The notes under the pieces are model-generated. The model searched no databases and was not told the origin of the DNA. It was given only the letters and a program-made list of their open reading frames with translations. This document shows positions 16,022 through 23,605 of a stretch of 64,000 bases of DNA, piece by piece (the stretch's first letter is position 1; each line of letters begins with the position of its first letter). Position numbers and translations under genes: made by a program. The stretch comes from Planococcus lenghuensis (GTDB taxonomy: Bacteria > Bacillota > Bacilli > Bacillales_A > Planococcaceae). The DNA is taken from positions 3,142,001-3,206,000 of the forward strand of contig NZ_CP019640.1 of the NCBI RefSeq assembly GCF_001999905.1. The letters are read 5' to 3'.

Positions 16022-17456
16022 GGAGATGACGAGCGCATCCGCCTTATTTCAATGAGGCGTAAGTGAGTCGGTTTTCTTTTGATTTCGATAATTCCGAACG
16101 GTATACTGAAGATAAGAAAACAGGTGTTCGGGATGCGGTTGGATGAAAAAAGGAGAGCAGTTCGACCATTACGGGGTCAAGGTTCGCCTGCAGTTGAACG
16201 AAGACCAGCTGATTCAAGTGAAAAAGACCTTTGTCTGTCGGCGTTTCCTTTACAACCACCTGCTCGACAAGCGAAGCAAGGCGTGGGGTCGGCGCAACGA
16301 ATCGCTGAATTTGAAGAAGCAGAAAGAATTCTTGAAGAACATGAAAGAGGCCTTCCCATGGCTGAAGGAAGTGGACAAATTTGCGCTTGAGAATGCGGTC
16401 TTTGATCTCGACCGGGCGTACCAGAACTTCTTCGAAAAACGGGCGAACTACCCGGTGTTCAAGTCGAAGCACAAAAAACAATCGTACAAAACGAACCAGA
16501 CGAACAACAATATTGTGTTATCCGCAGAGTTCAAGCAGGTAAAACTGCCGAAACTCGGCTGGGTGGCCTGTGCAGGCTCGGAAAACGTGCTGCGGCGGGC
16601 GAAAAAGCAAAACCACCGCATCAGCAGCGCGACCATCACCGAGAAAGCGGGCGTCATCACCTGTTCGCTTTTGTTCGAGAAGGAGAAAGCGAAGCCGGTC
16701 CATCGGCGTTCTGCTAAAATCGGCATCGATATGGGGCTGACGTATCTGTTCATCGATTCCAACGGCCATAAGGAGCCGAATCCCCGCTATTACGGGAAGG
16801 CCCAGAAACGGCTGGCAAAACTTCAGCGGAAACTCGCCAGCCAGCAGAAAAGCAGCCACCGCTACGGGAAGACGAAACGAAAAATCGCGAAGCTGCACGT
16901 GCTCATCGCCAACCAGCGGAAAGACCTGCACCACAAACTTGTCAAGCGCATCACCGACGACAACCAAGTCGTGTGCGTGGAGAACCTGCACATCCGGGGC
17001 ATGGTGAAGAACAAACGGCTGGCAAAGCACATCCAGGACGCCGCCTGGTATCAGTTCCGCCGTTTCCTGACGTACAAAGCGGAAAGAAAAGGCGGACAGG
17101 TCCTGCTCGTCGACCGTTGGACAGCCACGTCCCGCGTCTGTTCGCATTGCGGAAAAAAGAAGACGCTTCTGAACCTGAACGAACGGAAATGGATCTGTGC
17201 GGCGTGCCGCACCGAGCACGACCGCGACATCAACGCAGCGGCCAACATTTTACGTGAAGGCTTGAAACAAATCGGGTAACCCCCGCTGCCGCTGGAACAG
17301 CGGCCGATGCGCATGGAGGGCCGGTAAAACCAATGAACCGAAAGGGGAAGGGGACGACCCGATGAAGTGCAGAAAAGTTCGGAAGGCCCATCACGGTAAA
17401 CATGGCCGAGGGTCATTGCCTTTCGAAGCTCCCCATTTCAATGGGGAGTAGTTCAC
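16022..17456 (+). mobile_element. IS605-type element carrying only TnpB
   Basis: The element is bounded by two related hairpins. The left one (16040-16059) has an 8-bp stem with loop TTCA and the right one (17429-17448) an 8-bp stem with the same loop and the same surrounding sequence (ATTTCAAT). The right end finishes GGGGAGTAGTTCAC, typical of this family. No tnpA (Y1 transposase) is present, so it cannot move unaided. Exact ends are inferred: the left edge is placed after TTTTGA at 16016-16021, the right edge at the C of TTCAC. Confidence 0.75.
16143..17279 (+). CDS. tnpB: IS200/IS605-family RNA-guided endonuclease TnpB
   Basis: The 378-residue protein keeps all features of an active TnpB. 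The N-terminal block reads VKVRLQLNEDQ and FVCRRFLYNHLL. The RuvC residues are D196 (KIGIDMGL), E280 (VVCVENLHIRGM) and the Asp of HDRDINAAANI at about 360-362. A zinc ribbon uses C333, C336, C352 and C355. TnpB cuts DNA guided by an omega RNA that ends in flanking sequence. ATG 16143 has only a weak upstream site, but the N-terminus matches the family length. Base composition is not obviously different from the neighbours. Confidence 0.93.
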   Translation: MKKGEQFDHYGVKVRLQLNEDQLIQVKKTFVCRRFLYNHLLDKRSKAWGRRNESLNLKKQKEFLKNMKEAFPWLKEVDKFALENAVFDLDRAYQNFFEKRANYPVFKSKHKKQSYKTNQTNNNIVLSAEFKQVKLPKLGWVACAGSENVLRRAKKQNHRISSATITEKAGVITCSLLFEKEKAKPVHRRSAKIGIDMGLTYLFIDSNGHKEPNPRYYGKAQKRLAKLQRKLASQQKSSHRYGKTKRKIAKLHVLIANQRKDLHHKLVKRITDDNQVVCVENLHIRGMVKNKRLAKHIQDAAWYQFRRFLTYKAERKGGQVLLVDRWTATSRVCSHCGKKKTLLNLNERKWICAACRTEHDRDINAAANILREGLKQIG

Positions 17457-17474
17457 CGATCAGCCATAGTATGG
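17280..17474 (+). ncRNA. Predicted omega (right-end) RNA with its guide
   Basis: In known TnpB systems the guide RNA is transcribed from the 3' part of tnpB through the right end, and the guide is the sequence just outside it. Here the right end contains several short stems, including GGCCGATGCG-GGCC and the 17429-17448 hairpin. The predicted guide would start at about 17457 with CGATCAGCCATAGTATGG. The 5' end of the RNA cannot be placed from sequence; it probably lies within tnpB. Confidence 0.55.
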
Positions 17475-17496
17475 TACACTCAAGGAAAATGACAGA

Positions 17497-18546
17497 TTGG
17501 GTGATCATGTGGTAGGACGTAATGATCCGTGCCCTTGCGGCAGCGGAAAAAAGTATAAGAAATGTCACGGAGGGATCCAGCAGGCGACCTCCGTCAGTGA
17601 TCTTGTGAGAGACGAACTTTTCAAAGTGCGGCAGCAATTCTTCTCGGAGTACCCGAATCGCAGCCAGCTGCAGGAGTTCCGGCAGCTTCAGCAGGAATGG
17701 CAGCCCCGCCTGATGCAGTCGATGGATGAAACCGATGCGCAGGCATTCGTGATCGAAAACTTCCTGTTCTCGGAAAAACCGGAACTGTGGCAGGAATTCA
17801 TCCCGAAACAGACGGACCTTGCACAGCGGCCGACGACGAAGGAAGTGCTCGCTTCCTGGACAAATGTCCAGCTGTTCCTCGGTCAGTTCATCGGAGGCAA
17901 TGAGCAATCCGGCCAGTTGCGGGATGCCTTTACAGGCGATACGTATACTGTAACGGATGAGCCGCCAACCGATATGGAAGAAAATCAGGGACTGATCGCC
18001 ATTCTGCTCCCTGATCCGCGTGCAGGTGAAAACGGCCGCCTGTTCCTGAACGGATATTTGACAATCGTCGGTGACTTTGTTCAGTTCTTCGAAGAGTTCA
18101 ATGCAGCGGTTGCGGAAGCCGGCATACAAAATGGAGCCGAATACCTGGCGAGCCATTATCTGAATACAGTTGAACTCGCCGTTCAGTTCTCCAACCGCTC
18201 GACAAAGGAAGAAAAAATCGAGTCGGAGCTGACACCTGAACAGCAGGCAGTGCTGGATGAACTGGCGAAACATGTAGCAACAAGCGATTTTGATGATGAA
18301 ACAGCCGCAAAAGTAACCGGTATGCTATCCGATTACCTGGTCAACGAACAGCCGGCTGTTCTGAAATCTGAAACGCTCGCTGCCGGTTTCTGGCGCTTCC
18401 TGCAGGATCAGGAAATCATCGCAGGGCCGCAGCTTACTCAAAAAGAACTGAGTGAGAAATTCGGTGTTTCAACCGGAACGATCCTAAAGCGCTCAAAGGA
18501 ATTCAATGCGTTTTTCGGAGCCCGTCCCACAGCTCAACAGAAGTAA
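17497..18546 (+). CDS. SEC-C motif protein
   Basis: The protein of 345-349 residues starts with a SEC-C zinc-binding motif, [19 protein letters not shown], the same module found at the SecA C-terminus. The rest is helical and acidic; the C-terminal part [24 protein letters not shown] looks like a helix-turn-helix. A DNA-binding or protein-binding role is possible but no function is assigned. TTG 17497 is used as start behind AAGGA; GTG 17509 is an equally good alternative. The TnpB element ends only about 40 bases upstream and may have replaced the original promoter. Confidence 0.75.
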   Translation: MGDHVVGRNDPCPCGSGKKYKKCHGGIQQATSVSDLVRDELFKVRQQFFSEYPNRSQLQEFRQLQQEWQPRLMQSMDETDAQAFVIENFLFSEKPELWQEFIPKQTDLAQRPTTKEVLASWTNVQLFLGQFIGGNEQSGQLRDAFTGDTYTVTDEPPTDMEENQGLIAILLPDPRAGENGRLFLNGYLTIVGDFVQFFEEFNAAVAEAGIQNGAEYLASHYLNTVELAVQFSNRSTKEEKIESELTPEQQAVLDELAKHVATSDFDDETAAKVTGMLSDYLVNEQPAVLKSETLAAGFWRFLQDQEIIAGPQLTQKELSEKFGVSTGTILKRSKEFNAFFGARPTAQQK

Positions 18547-18560
18547 CATCAATTAGAAAA

Positions 18561-18594
18561 GCCCCCGATCAGCTCATATAAGCTGATCGGGGGC
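18561..18594. terminator. Bidirectional terminator
   Basis: A perfect 14-bp stem (GCCCCCGATCAGCT with its complement) is flanked by AAAA and TTTT and serves both convergent genes. Confidence 0.93.
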
Positions 18595-18619
18595 TTTTCC
18601 TGTGACTCACTATGCCATC

Positions 18620-19108
18620 TTAAAAATTCTCTGCTTCCTCCAGCAAAGTCTTCACTTTCTTCAAGAGCCGTTCCCGCCGCTTTTTCATGCCAGCCAATGT
18701 TATGCCGAACGCCGCCGCAATTTCCGCATTGGCAAAACGCTGAATGAATAAGTACTCCAGCAACCGCAGTTCTTCTCTGGAAAGTCCCAGTTTCTGCACC
18801 CAGTCCGGCAGCATCTCCAATTCCCGAACCGGTGCCGGAATCTGTTCAAGCACGGCCGTCTCACCCGTTGTTTCACGTTCCATCAGCCGCGTTTCTCTTT
18901 TCAATTCATCCAGCATGGCCCCTTGGATGCTGCGGTATGCAAACGGTGCAAACTCCCCTTTGGAAGGATCATACCGCCGCCATGCCTGCCATAATGCAAT
19001 TCGGCCAGCCTGCCGAAACCCATCAAAATCACGATAGATGTTCAGTCGCCGGATTGTTGCCGAAATCATCGGTTCATACTGCATTGTCACTTCTTCAAAG
19101 CTTTCCAT
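18620..19108 (-). CDS. Sigma-70 family RNA polymerase sigma factor
   Basis: The product of about 162 residues has a region 2 (MISATIRRLNIYRDFDGFRQ, RIALWQAWRRYDPSKGEF, FAYRSIQGAMLDELKRE) and a C-terminal region 4-like helix-turn-helix (LSREELRLLEYLFIQRFANAEIAAAFGITLAGMKKRRE). The length and architecture recall small alternative sigma factors such as SigH of staphylococci and ComX of streptococci. ATG 19108 is taken as start; ATG 19120 is an alternative, and longer forms begin with an implausible hydrophobic stretch. It is divergent from comK, which suggests a link to competence, but that is inference. No anti-sigma gene is adjacent. Confidence 0.8.
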   Translation of the reverse strand: MESFEEVTMQYEPMISATIRRLNIYRDFDGFRQAGRIALWQAWRRYDPSKGEFAPFAYRSIQGAMLDELKRETRLMERETTGETAVLEQIPAPVRELEMLPDWVQKLGLSREELRLLEYLFIQRFANAEIAAAFGITLAGMKKRRERLLKKVKTLLEEAENF

Positions 19109-19369
19109 CAGTCCGTCCATTCGACTGTGCACGAGCCGCTGTATTCCCGGGTACAGTAAGCATAAGCAAGTAAGCAGGAGCAGGCGAATACGCATTTAGA
19201 AAGAATCCAAAAAACAAACGCACGGTTCAGGAGGTGAAACTTCGTGTTTTGAGGCATTTTAGGTCAAAAAACGCTATATTTTCAGGAAAGTTATTATTGT
19301 GAGAAAAGTTAGCAAATGGTAGAATTTTCTTGCAAAGCTGTCTTCGGACCAGCGGAGATAGGAGGAGGA

Positions 19370-19840
19370 ATGAGGTTGAAGAAATGTGATTCGGAGTTTA
19401 TCGATCACAATACGCTGGCAGTGACAGCGCTGTTTACACATGGCATGAGATCAAGAATTTATACACGGAACGGTATCCGTGATTCCGCATTAACCCCGCT
19501 TCAGTTGATTGACCGGGCCTGCATGCGCTATGCCTCCACATATGAAGGCCGAGTCGCCGCTATCCGTTATTCATTGGACCTGCACAAGAAGACACCCGTT
19601 CTTATTTCACCAAATGACCTTGGTGCGTTTCCGACGATGTCACCGAAACACCTGGAATGCGCTTGGATATTCAATCACGAGTTCATGCTGGAACCGGCAG
19701 AAATGCAGACCCGGCTTATCTTCGAACAGAATATCTCTGTCACATTGAATGTTTCCATGCATACGATAAAGAAACAGAAATCCAGGCTTTACGAAATCTT
19801 GTACTTCTACTCCAAGGACCGCCGCCCCATCCGGCTGTAA
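19370..19840 (+). CDS. comK: Competence transcription factor ComK
   Basis: The 156-residue protein matches the ComK core: a central block of the form LTPLQLIDRACMRYASTYEG, RVAAIRYSLDLHKKTPVLIS, and FPTMSPKHLECAWIFNHEF. ComK binds pairs of AT-boxes and turns on DNA uptake genes. It is shorter than B. subtilis ComK and diverges in the last 50 residues. ATG 19370 follows a strong GGAGGAGG; the frame extends upstream without another site. The 261-base region shared with the divergent sigma factor gene is AT-rich with several A4 and T4 runs, but none has the exact spacing of a ComK box. Confidence 0.85.
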   Translation: MRLKKCDSEFIDHNTLAVTALFTHGMRSRIYTRNGIRDSALTPLQLIDRACMRYASTYEGRVAAIRYSLDLHKKTPVLISPNDLGAFPTMSPKHLECAWIFNHEFMLEPAEMQTRLIFEQNISVTLNVSMHTIKKQKSRLYEILYFYSKDRRPIRL

Positions 19841-19875
19841 ACTCCAGCTGGGACAATACTTTCAGCAAAACAAAA

Positions 19876-19898
19876 AACTCCCTGAAGGACAGGGAGTT
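19876..19898. terminator. Terminator after comK, also usable by the TSUP gene
   Basis: AACTCCCT pairs with AGGGAGTT around a 7-base loop, followed by TTTTTTG. Confidence 0.88.
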
Positions 19899-19918
19899 TT
19901 TTGCCGTTATGCAGCCTG

Positions 19919-20641
19919 CTAGACAATAATTTGGATGATGAGCAGAAGTGTAACTGTCCGCAGGAGCGGCTTGATATATTGCGGTTTGAGAAGTGCGGCA
20001 AGCCGCACGCCGACCTGGGCACCGCTCAATGAACCGAGGAGCAACGCAATCGTCATGGGCCAAATGATTTTATCTGCCGCAATGTAAGTCGCAGCAGCAC
20101 CAATACAGCTGGAGAACACGGCAATCCGGCTCAGTCCGACCGCACGCATATAGGAAAGGTCAAGCCGGCCGAACAGCATCATCAGAAGGGTGCCGCTTCC
20201 GGGACCGAACATCCCATCGTACATGCCTGTCCCAATCAGTCCCGCGCCCCCTTTTCCGTTTAGTTTGAATTTATTGGCCCCGCTGAATCCCCGCTTACCG
20301 ATGAAAGAGACGATGAAAGCGAAAGTCAGCAGGACCACGGCCATCCCATACATCGTTTTCTCAGAGAGACTGACAGCCAGCGAACCGCCGATGATCCCGC
20401 CAGTCAGGCTGAGCGGAATTACCAGCAGCGCTTCTTTGAAAGTTACTTGTTTTCTGCGGTATACCACCAGAAAACTCGACAGCGAAGAAACGGTATTCGA
20501 GACTTTATTGGCTCCGATTGCCGAATGGACCGGTAATCCAAGCATTAACATGGCCGGCAGACTGATCATTCCGCCGCCTCCTGCCATTGTTCCGAGCGTC
20601 GTTGCTGTTAAGCCGATGAAAAATAGGGTAATGAATTCCAT
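19919..20641 (-). CDS. TSUP family transporter (TauE/SafE)
   Basis: The 240-residue polytopic protein has about eight membrane segments and two related halves, with the family glycine-rich blocks GTMAGGGGMISLPAML and GMFGPGSGTLLMML. TSUP members export or import sulfur-containing anions such as sulfite and sulfoacetate. The substrate is unknown. ATG 20641 follows AAGGAGG. It lies alone between a terminator and the divergent DUF421 gene. Confidence 0.9.
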   Translation of the reverse strand: MEFITLFFIGLTATTLGTMAGGGGMISLPAMLMLGLPVHSAIGANKVSNTVSSLSSFLVVYRRKQVTFKEALLVIPLSLTGGIIGGSLAVSLSEKTMYGMAVVLLTFAFIVSFIGKRGFSGANKFKLNGKGGAGLIGTGMYDGMFGPGSGTLLMMLFGRLDLSYMRAVGLSRIAVFSSCIGAAATYIAADKIIWPMTIALLLGSLSGAQVGVRLAALLKPQYIKPLLRTVTLLLIIQIIV

Positions 20642-20747
20642 AGAGGTTTCCTCCTTGCTTCCTATAGCATACGCCTGGAATCCATATAATAAAATACGAT
20701 TGTTTTTATAAAAAATGATCGAAAAAACTTATGAAAGGAAGACACCT

Positions 20748-21254
20748 ATGTTTGAAATCACTATGCAAAGCGCGACACGGATTCTTACAGTCGGTACGCT
20801 GGCTTACATAGGCCTTGTCGTCTTTTTGCTCATTTCCGGCAAACGGACATTGTCTAAACTGAATGCGTTCGACTTCATTATCACAATTGCGCTGGGCTCA
20901 ACGCTCGCGACCATCTTGTTAAGCAGCTCTGTCAGTTTGCCTGAAGGGCTCCTTGCACTGGCTTTACTTGTCTTTCTGCAGTTTGCAGTTACGTTCACCG
21001 CATCGCGGGTGGATTGGTTCAGCAAGCTGATAAAAGAAGAACCGCAATTGCTTTATTTAGAAGGAAATTTTCTGAGGGGATCCATGAAAAAAGCGCGGGT
21101 GGAAGAAGTGGAAATCCTGCAATCGATCCGTTCCCAAGGGATCGGTTCACTGGATGAAGTATCAGCAGTCGTGCTTGAAACGGACGGCAGTATGTCCATC
21201 ATCAAAAAAACTGCCGGCAATACACTCTCGAACGTCGAAAAGCCATCTATCTGA
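20748..21254 (+). CDS. DUF421 (YetF-type) membrane protein
   Basis: The product of about 168 residues has three membrane segments at the N-terminus and a C-terminal soluble alpha-beta domain (EEVEILQSIRSQGIGSLDEVSAVVLETDGSMSII, quoted in parts: RSQGIGSLDEVSAV and LETDGSMSII). This is the YetF/DUF421 layout. B. subtilis homologues are spore or vegetative membrane proteins without a settled function. ATG 20748 follows AAAGGAAG. The stop codon lies inside the terminator hairpin. Confidence 0.85.
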   Translation: MFEITMQSATRILTVGTLAYIGLVVFLLISGKRTLSKLNAFDFIITIALGSTLATILLSSSVSLPEGLLALALLVFLQFAVTFTASRVDWFSKLIKEEPQLLYLEGNFLRGSMKKARVEEVEILQSIRSQGIGSLDEVSAVVLETDGSMSIIKKTAGNTLSNVEKPSI

Positions 21255-21261
21255 TGGCTTT
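21237..21261 (+). terminator. Terminator overlapping the end of the DUF421 gene
   Basis: GAAAAGCCATC pairs with GATGGCTTTTTC around five bases, and the TGA stop is part of the stem. Confidence 0.85.
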
Positions 21262-21317
21262 TTCACTGTCTTTAGAATTTCTTCTGTTGTGCTATAGTAT
21301 TTTCAGGAGGAATGGAT

Positions 21318-22133
21318 ATGACAGAACTGATGACAATTATGGCGACGAAAGAATTTCAGGAGAAACAAAAATTGAAAAAGCAGCTCGTTGCTCTGGGCAT
21401 CAGCGCGGGAGATTCCATCATGGTACATTCATCACTCAGTGCAATTGGCTGGGTTGCCGGCGGCGCCCAAGCAGCAGTGGAGGCACTTCTGGAGACTGTC
21501 ACCGAAACGGGAACCGTCGTAATGCCGGCCCAGTCCCCGGACAACTCAGACCCGATGTACTGGATGGCGCCTCCGGTACCGGAAGACTGGCATCAGGCTA
21601 TCCGCGACAGCTATCCAGCCTATGATCGGCACCTGTCATCACTTCGCGGAATGGGCCGGATCGCTGAGTGTTTCCACCGCCATCCCGGCACCATCCGCAG
21701 CATGCACCCGGCTCACTCGTTCATGGCGTGGGGACAGCACGCTGCTGAGTGGATGAGTGACCATCCGCTCGAAGACTCATTCGGTGAGCACTCCCCTCTT
21801 GGCAAGATGATGAAAGCCGACGTGAAGATTGTGCTGATCGGCGTGGGCTTCGATTCCTGCACGGCCTTGCATTTCGCGGAATTTGCACAGGACAATCGGA
21901 CAGTTTCTCCGCAGGGAGCAGCAATGATGCATAACGGGCAACGGGTTTGGCGGGCGTATGACTGCGTCGACACCGATTCCGACAGATTTCCGGAGATTGC
22001 AGCCGCATACCCGGGCAGCATGACTGAAGGATTTCTCGGACAGGCAAAGACGATCATCATTCCGATGAAGCCACTTGTGGAATTCGGCATTACCTGGCTG
22101 AAAGATCATCCCGCAACAAAAGAAGAAAGCTGA
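21318..22133 (+). CDS. AAC(3) family N-acetyltransferase
   Basis: The product of about 271 residues has the AAC(3) landmarks: GISAGDSIMVHSSLSAIGWV, GTVVMPAQSPDNSDP, SMHPAHSFMAWG and SPLGKM. The family transfers acetyl groups from CoA to the 3-amino group of aminoglycosides; chromosomal Bacilli members such as YokD also bind CoA but have uncertain natural substrates. ATG 21318 is seven bases from AGGAGG; ATG 21312 is too close. The extended -10 TGCTATAGT lies about 25 bases upstream. It is monocistronic, and nothing mobile is next to it, so it is probably a core chromosomal gene. Confidence 0.9.
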   Translation: MTELMTIMATKEFQEKQKLKKQLVALGISAGDSIMVHSSLSAIGWVAGGAQAAVEALLETVTETGTVVMPAQSPDNSDPMYWMAPPVPEDWHQAIRDSYPAYDRHLSSLRGMGRIAECFHRHPGTIRSMHPAHSFMAWGQHAAEWMSDHPLEDSFGEHSPLGKMMKADVKIVLIGVGFDSCTALHFAEFAQDNRTVSPQGAAMMHNGQRVWRAYDCVDTDSDRFPEIAAAYPGSMTEGFLGQAKTIIIPMKPLVEFGITWLKDHPATKEES

Positions 22134-22159
22134 TGCCGGAAAAAAACGGCGTCAGCTTT
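22127..22159 (+). terminator. Terminator after the AAC(3) gene
   Basis: AAAGCTGATGCCG pairs with CGGCGTCAGCTTT, followed by TTTTT. Confidence 0.88.
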
Positions 22160-22196
22160 TTTAGTCCGCAGTGAAAGCAAGCCAAAAAAAGAAAAA

Positions 22197-22217
22197 CCAT
22201 GAACATTCGGTTCATGG
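22197..22217 (-). terminator. Terminator after the fic gene
   Basis: CCATGAAC pairs with GTTCATGG around five bases; on the minus strand it is followed by TTTTTCTTTTTTT. Confidence 0.88.
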
Positions 22218-22239
22218 CACAGGATGACTGCAGGGTTTT

Positions 22240-22827
22240 TTACTGGATAATCTCCGCTAAAATCCCTTCCAGTTTTTCATTATTACCATAGAATGAGTCC
22301 ACAAATGCATTAATGATAAAAGCTGGCTCTTCAACCTGTTCCCATCTCACTTCATGCCCCGCACCCAACATCAATTGACGGGCAAATTCACGGATGGTCC
22401 GCCCGTTCCCTTCCCGAAACGGATGCAATGCATTCAATTCGCTCAAGTAATAGGCAAGCCGCGGAATCACTTCGTATCTGTTTTTCCCTCTTAAATACCG
22501 CTCCTGCTCAAGCTCTTTAAAAATCCGCTTCAGCTGAGGTTCGATGAAATCCGGATGCGCGAAAGACGAGTGGCCTTTTGAAATCATTTCTTTCCGTAAT
22601 TCGCCTGCGAACGCATAGATATCCTGAAAGATCTGATAATGAATTCGAATCAGCGCATTCAGGTCCGCCGGGACTGCCGGTTCACTGACATACAGCTCGG
22701 ACAGCCGGTACAGTGTATAGACTTTCTCCACTTCCTTCAGTTTCTCTTCATCCTGAATGCCGAATTTGTTGACCAGCACGTCTGTACCAGGATAACAGTA
22801 CATGGACGTATGCCGGTACTTAGACAT
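22240..22827 (-). CDS. Fic family AMP-transferase toxin
   Basis: The 195-residue protein has the full active-site motif HPFREGNGRTIR at about 135-146, so the catalytic histidine and phosphate-binding residues are intact. Upstream lie the expected flap (SKGHSSFAHPDF) and helices. Fic enzymes transfer AMP to hydroxyl side chains of target proteins; in VbhT and related toxins the target is DNA gyrase and topoisomerase IV. There is no N-terminal inhibitory helix of its own, so the inhibition is in trans (class I). Its ATG overlaps the antitoxin stop by 8 bases and has a poor ribosome site, so it depends on antitoxin translation. Confidence 0.92.
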   Translation of the reverse strand: MSKYRHTSMYCYPGTDVLVNKFGIQDEEKLKEVEKVYTLYRLSELYVSEPAVPADLNALIRIHYQIFQDIYAFAGELRKEMISKGHSSFAHPDFIEPQLKRIFKELEQERYLRGKNRYEVIPRLAYYLSELNALHPFREGNGRTIREFARQLMLGAGHEVRWEQVEEPAFIINAFVDSFYGNNEKLEGILAEIIQ

Positions 22828-23008
22828 TGTACCGGTTTTTTACGGCTTCCTGAAATTGCCGTTCCGTCCACTCGCCGGTCAATAACAGACGTACAAGATT
22901 CCGGTCCTCTCCTGATACTTCAAATCCTTCAGTCACAAGTGAATGAGAAGCGCTGAATAAGGCCTGTTCAGCCTTTTCCGGAGAGACTTCCTTTACTGAT
23001 TTTGTCAA
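22820..23008 (-). CDS. VbhA-like antitoxin of the Fic toxin
   Basis: This short protein carries the inhibitory motif (S/T)xxxE(G/N) as SLVTEG, in the context SASHSLVTEGFEVSGED, which in class I Fic systems places a glutamate into the Fic nucleotide site. The start is placed at TTG 23008, eight bases from AAAGGTGG, giving 62 residues. An ATG at 23032 in the same frame lies upstream of the predicted transcription start and has no ribosome site. Antitoxin first, toxin second with overlap is the usual order. Confidence 0.85.
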   Translation of the reverse strand: MTKSVKEVSPEKAEQALFSASHSLVTEGFEVSGEDRNLVRLLLTGEWTERQFQEAVKNRYNV

Positions 23009-23034
23009 CGGAACAACCACCTTTCGTTCCATCC

Positions 23035-23043
23035 ATTATAGCA
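23035..23043 (-). promoter_or_regulatory. Extended -10 promoter of the Fic toxin-antitoxin operon
   Basis: The minus strand has TGCTATAAT, a perfect extended -10. The -35 region 17 bases upstream (TGGATG) is weak, as is common for extended -10 promoters. Transcription would begin near 23028. Confidence 0.75.
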
Positions 23044-23184
23044 TTTTCCCGGCTTGGCATCCATGAAAATCAGCTGTTTCTCTCTCATTAAAAGAACATG
23101 TATTCCCTTTTTTCGCTCAAAAAATAACAGCTGTTCCAGCAGATACAGCCATTGGGTTTCTAAGACTTGAACTGCAGGCCACGA

Positions 23185-23216
23185 GAAAAGGGCGCACCTG
23201 AACGGCCGCCCTTTTC
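23185..23216 (-). terminator. Terminator of the aldehyde dehydrogenase operon
   Basis: GAAAAGGGCG pairs with CGCCCTTTTC, directly after the DUF779 stop. Confidence 0.75.
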
Positions 23217-23219
23217 CTT

Positions 23220-23585
23220 CTAGATTTTCTGTTCCTGCAATGCTTCTGTCTCTTCTGCCGAAAATGGACGCGACCGGGTCAGGAAGCGCTTGCCTTCCAC
23301 GCCTTCCAATGAAAACATGCCGCCTCTGCCGTCCACGACGTCGATGATCAGCTGGGTGTGGCTCCAGTAATCGAATTGGGATTTGTGCATATAGAAGTTG
23401 CTGCCGCCGATTTCCCCGAGCAGCACATCCTGATCCCCGATCAGAAATTCCCCTTCCGGAAAGCACATCGGTGAACTGCCGTCACAGCAGCCGCCCGACT
23501 GATGGAACATGACCGGTCCATGCTTATCCTGCAGCAGCCGAATCAGGTCCAGCGCCGCCTCTGTCGCTTTGACGCGTTCAACCAT
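23220..23585 (-). CDS. DUF779 domain protein
   Basis: The 121-residue protein has the DUF779 core with a cysteine cluster (HQSGGCCDGSSPMC) and FYMHKSQFDYWSHTQLIIDV. The family occurs almost always beside aldehyde dehydrogenases of this type, and a metal-binding or redox helper role is likely but unproven. ATG 23585 follows AAAGGAG, 20 bases after the dehydrogenase gene, so they form one operon. Confidence 0.88.
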   Translation of the reverse strand: MVERVKATEAALDLIRLLQDKHGPVMFHQSGGCCDGSSPMCFPEGEFLIGDQDVLLGEIGGSNFYMHKSQFDYWSHTQLIIDVVDGRGGMFSLEGVEGKRFLTRSRPFSAEETEALQEQKI

Positions 23586-23605
23586 CTCTGCTCTCTCCTT
23601 TCAGA

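Noticed and set aside
19109-19195. Hydrophobic N-terminal extension of the sigma factor (MRIRLLLLTCLCLLYPG)
   Set aside because: Sigma factors have no signal peptide; later ATG codons fit the start of region 2.
19200-19369. ComK AT-boxes upstream of comK
   Set aside because: Several A4 and T4 runs exist, but no AAAA-N5-TTTT pair with the required spacing was found; the closest has N7.
23005-23466. A 153-residue minus-strand frame over the DUF779 gene
   Set aside because: It overlaps the DUF779 gene out of frame, has arginine-rich shadow composition and no ribosome site.
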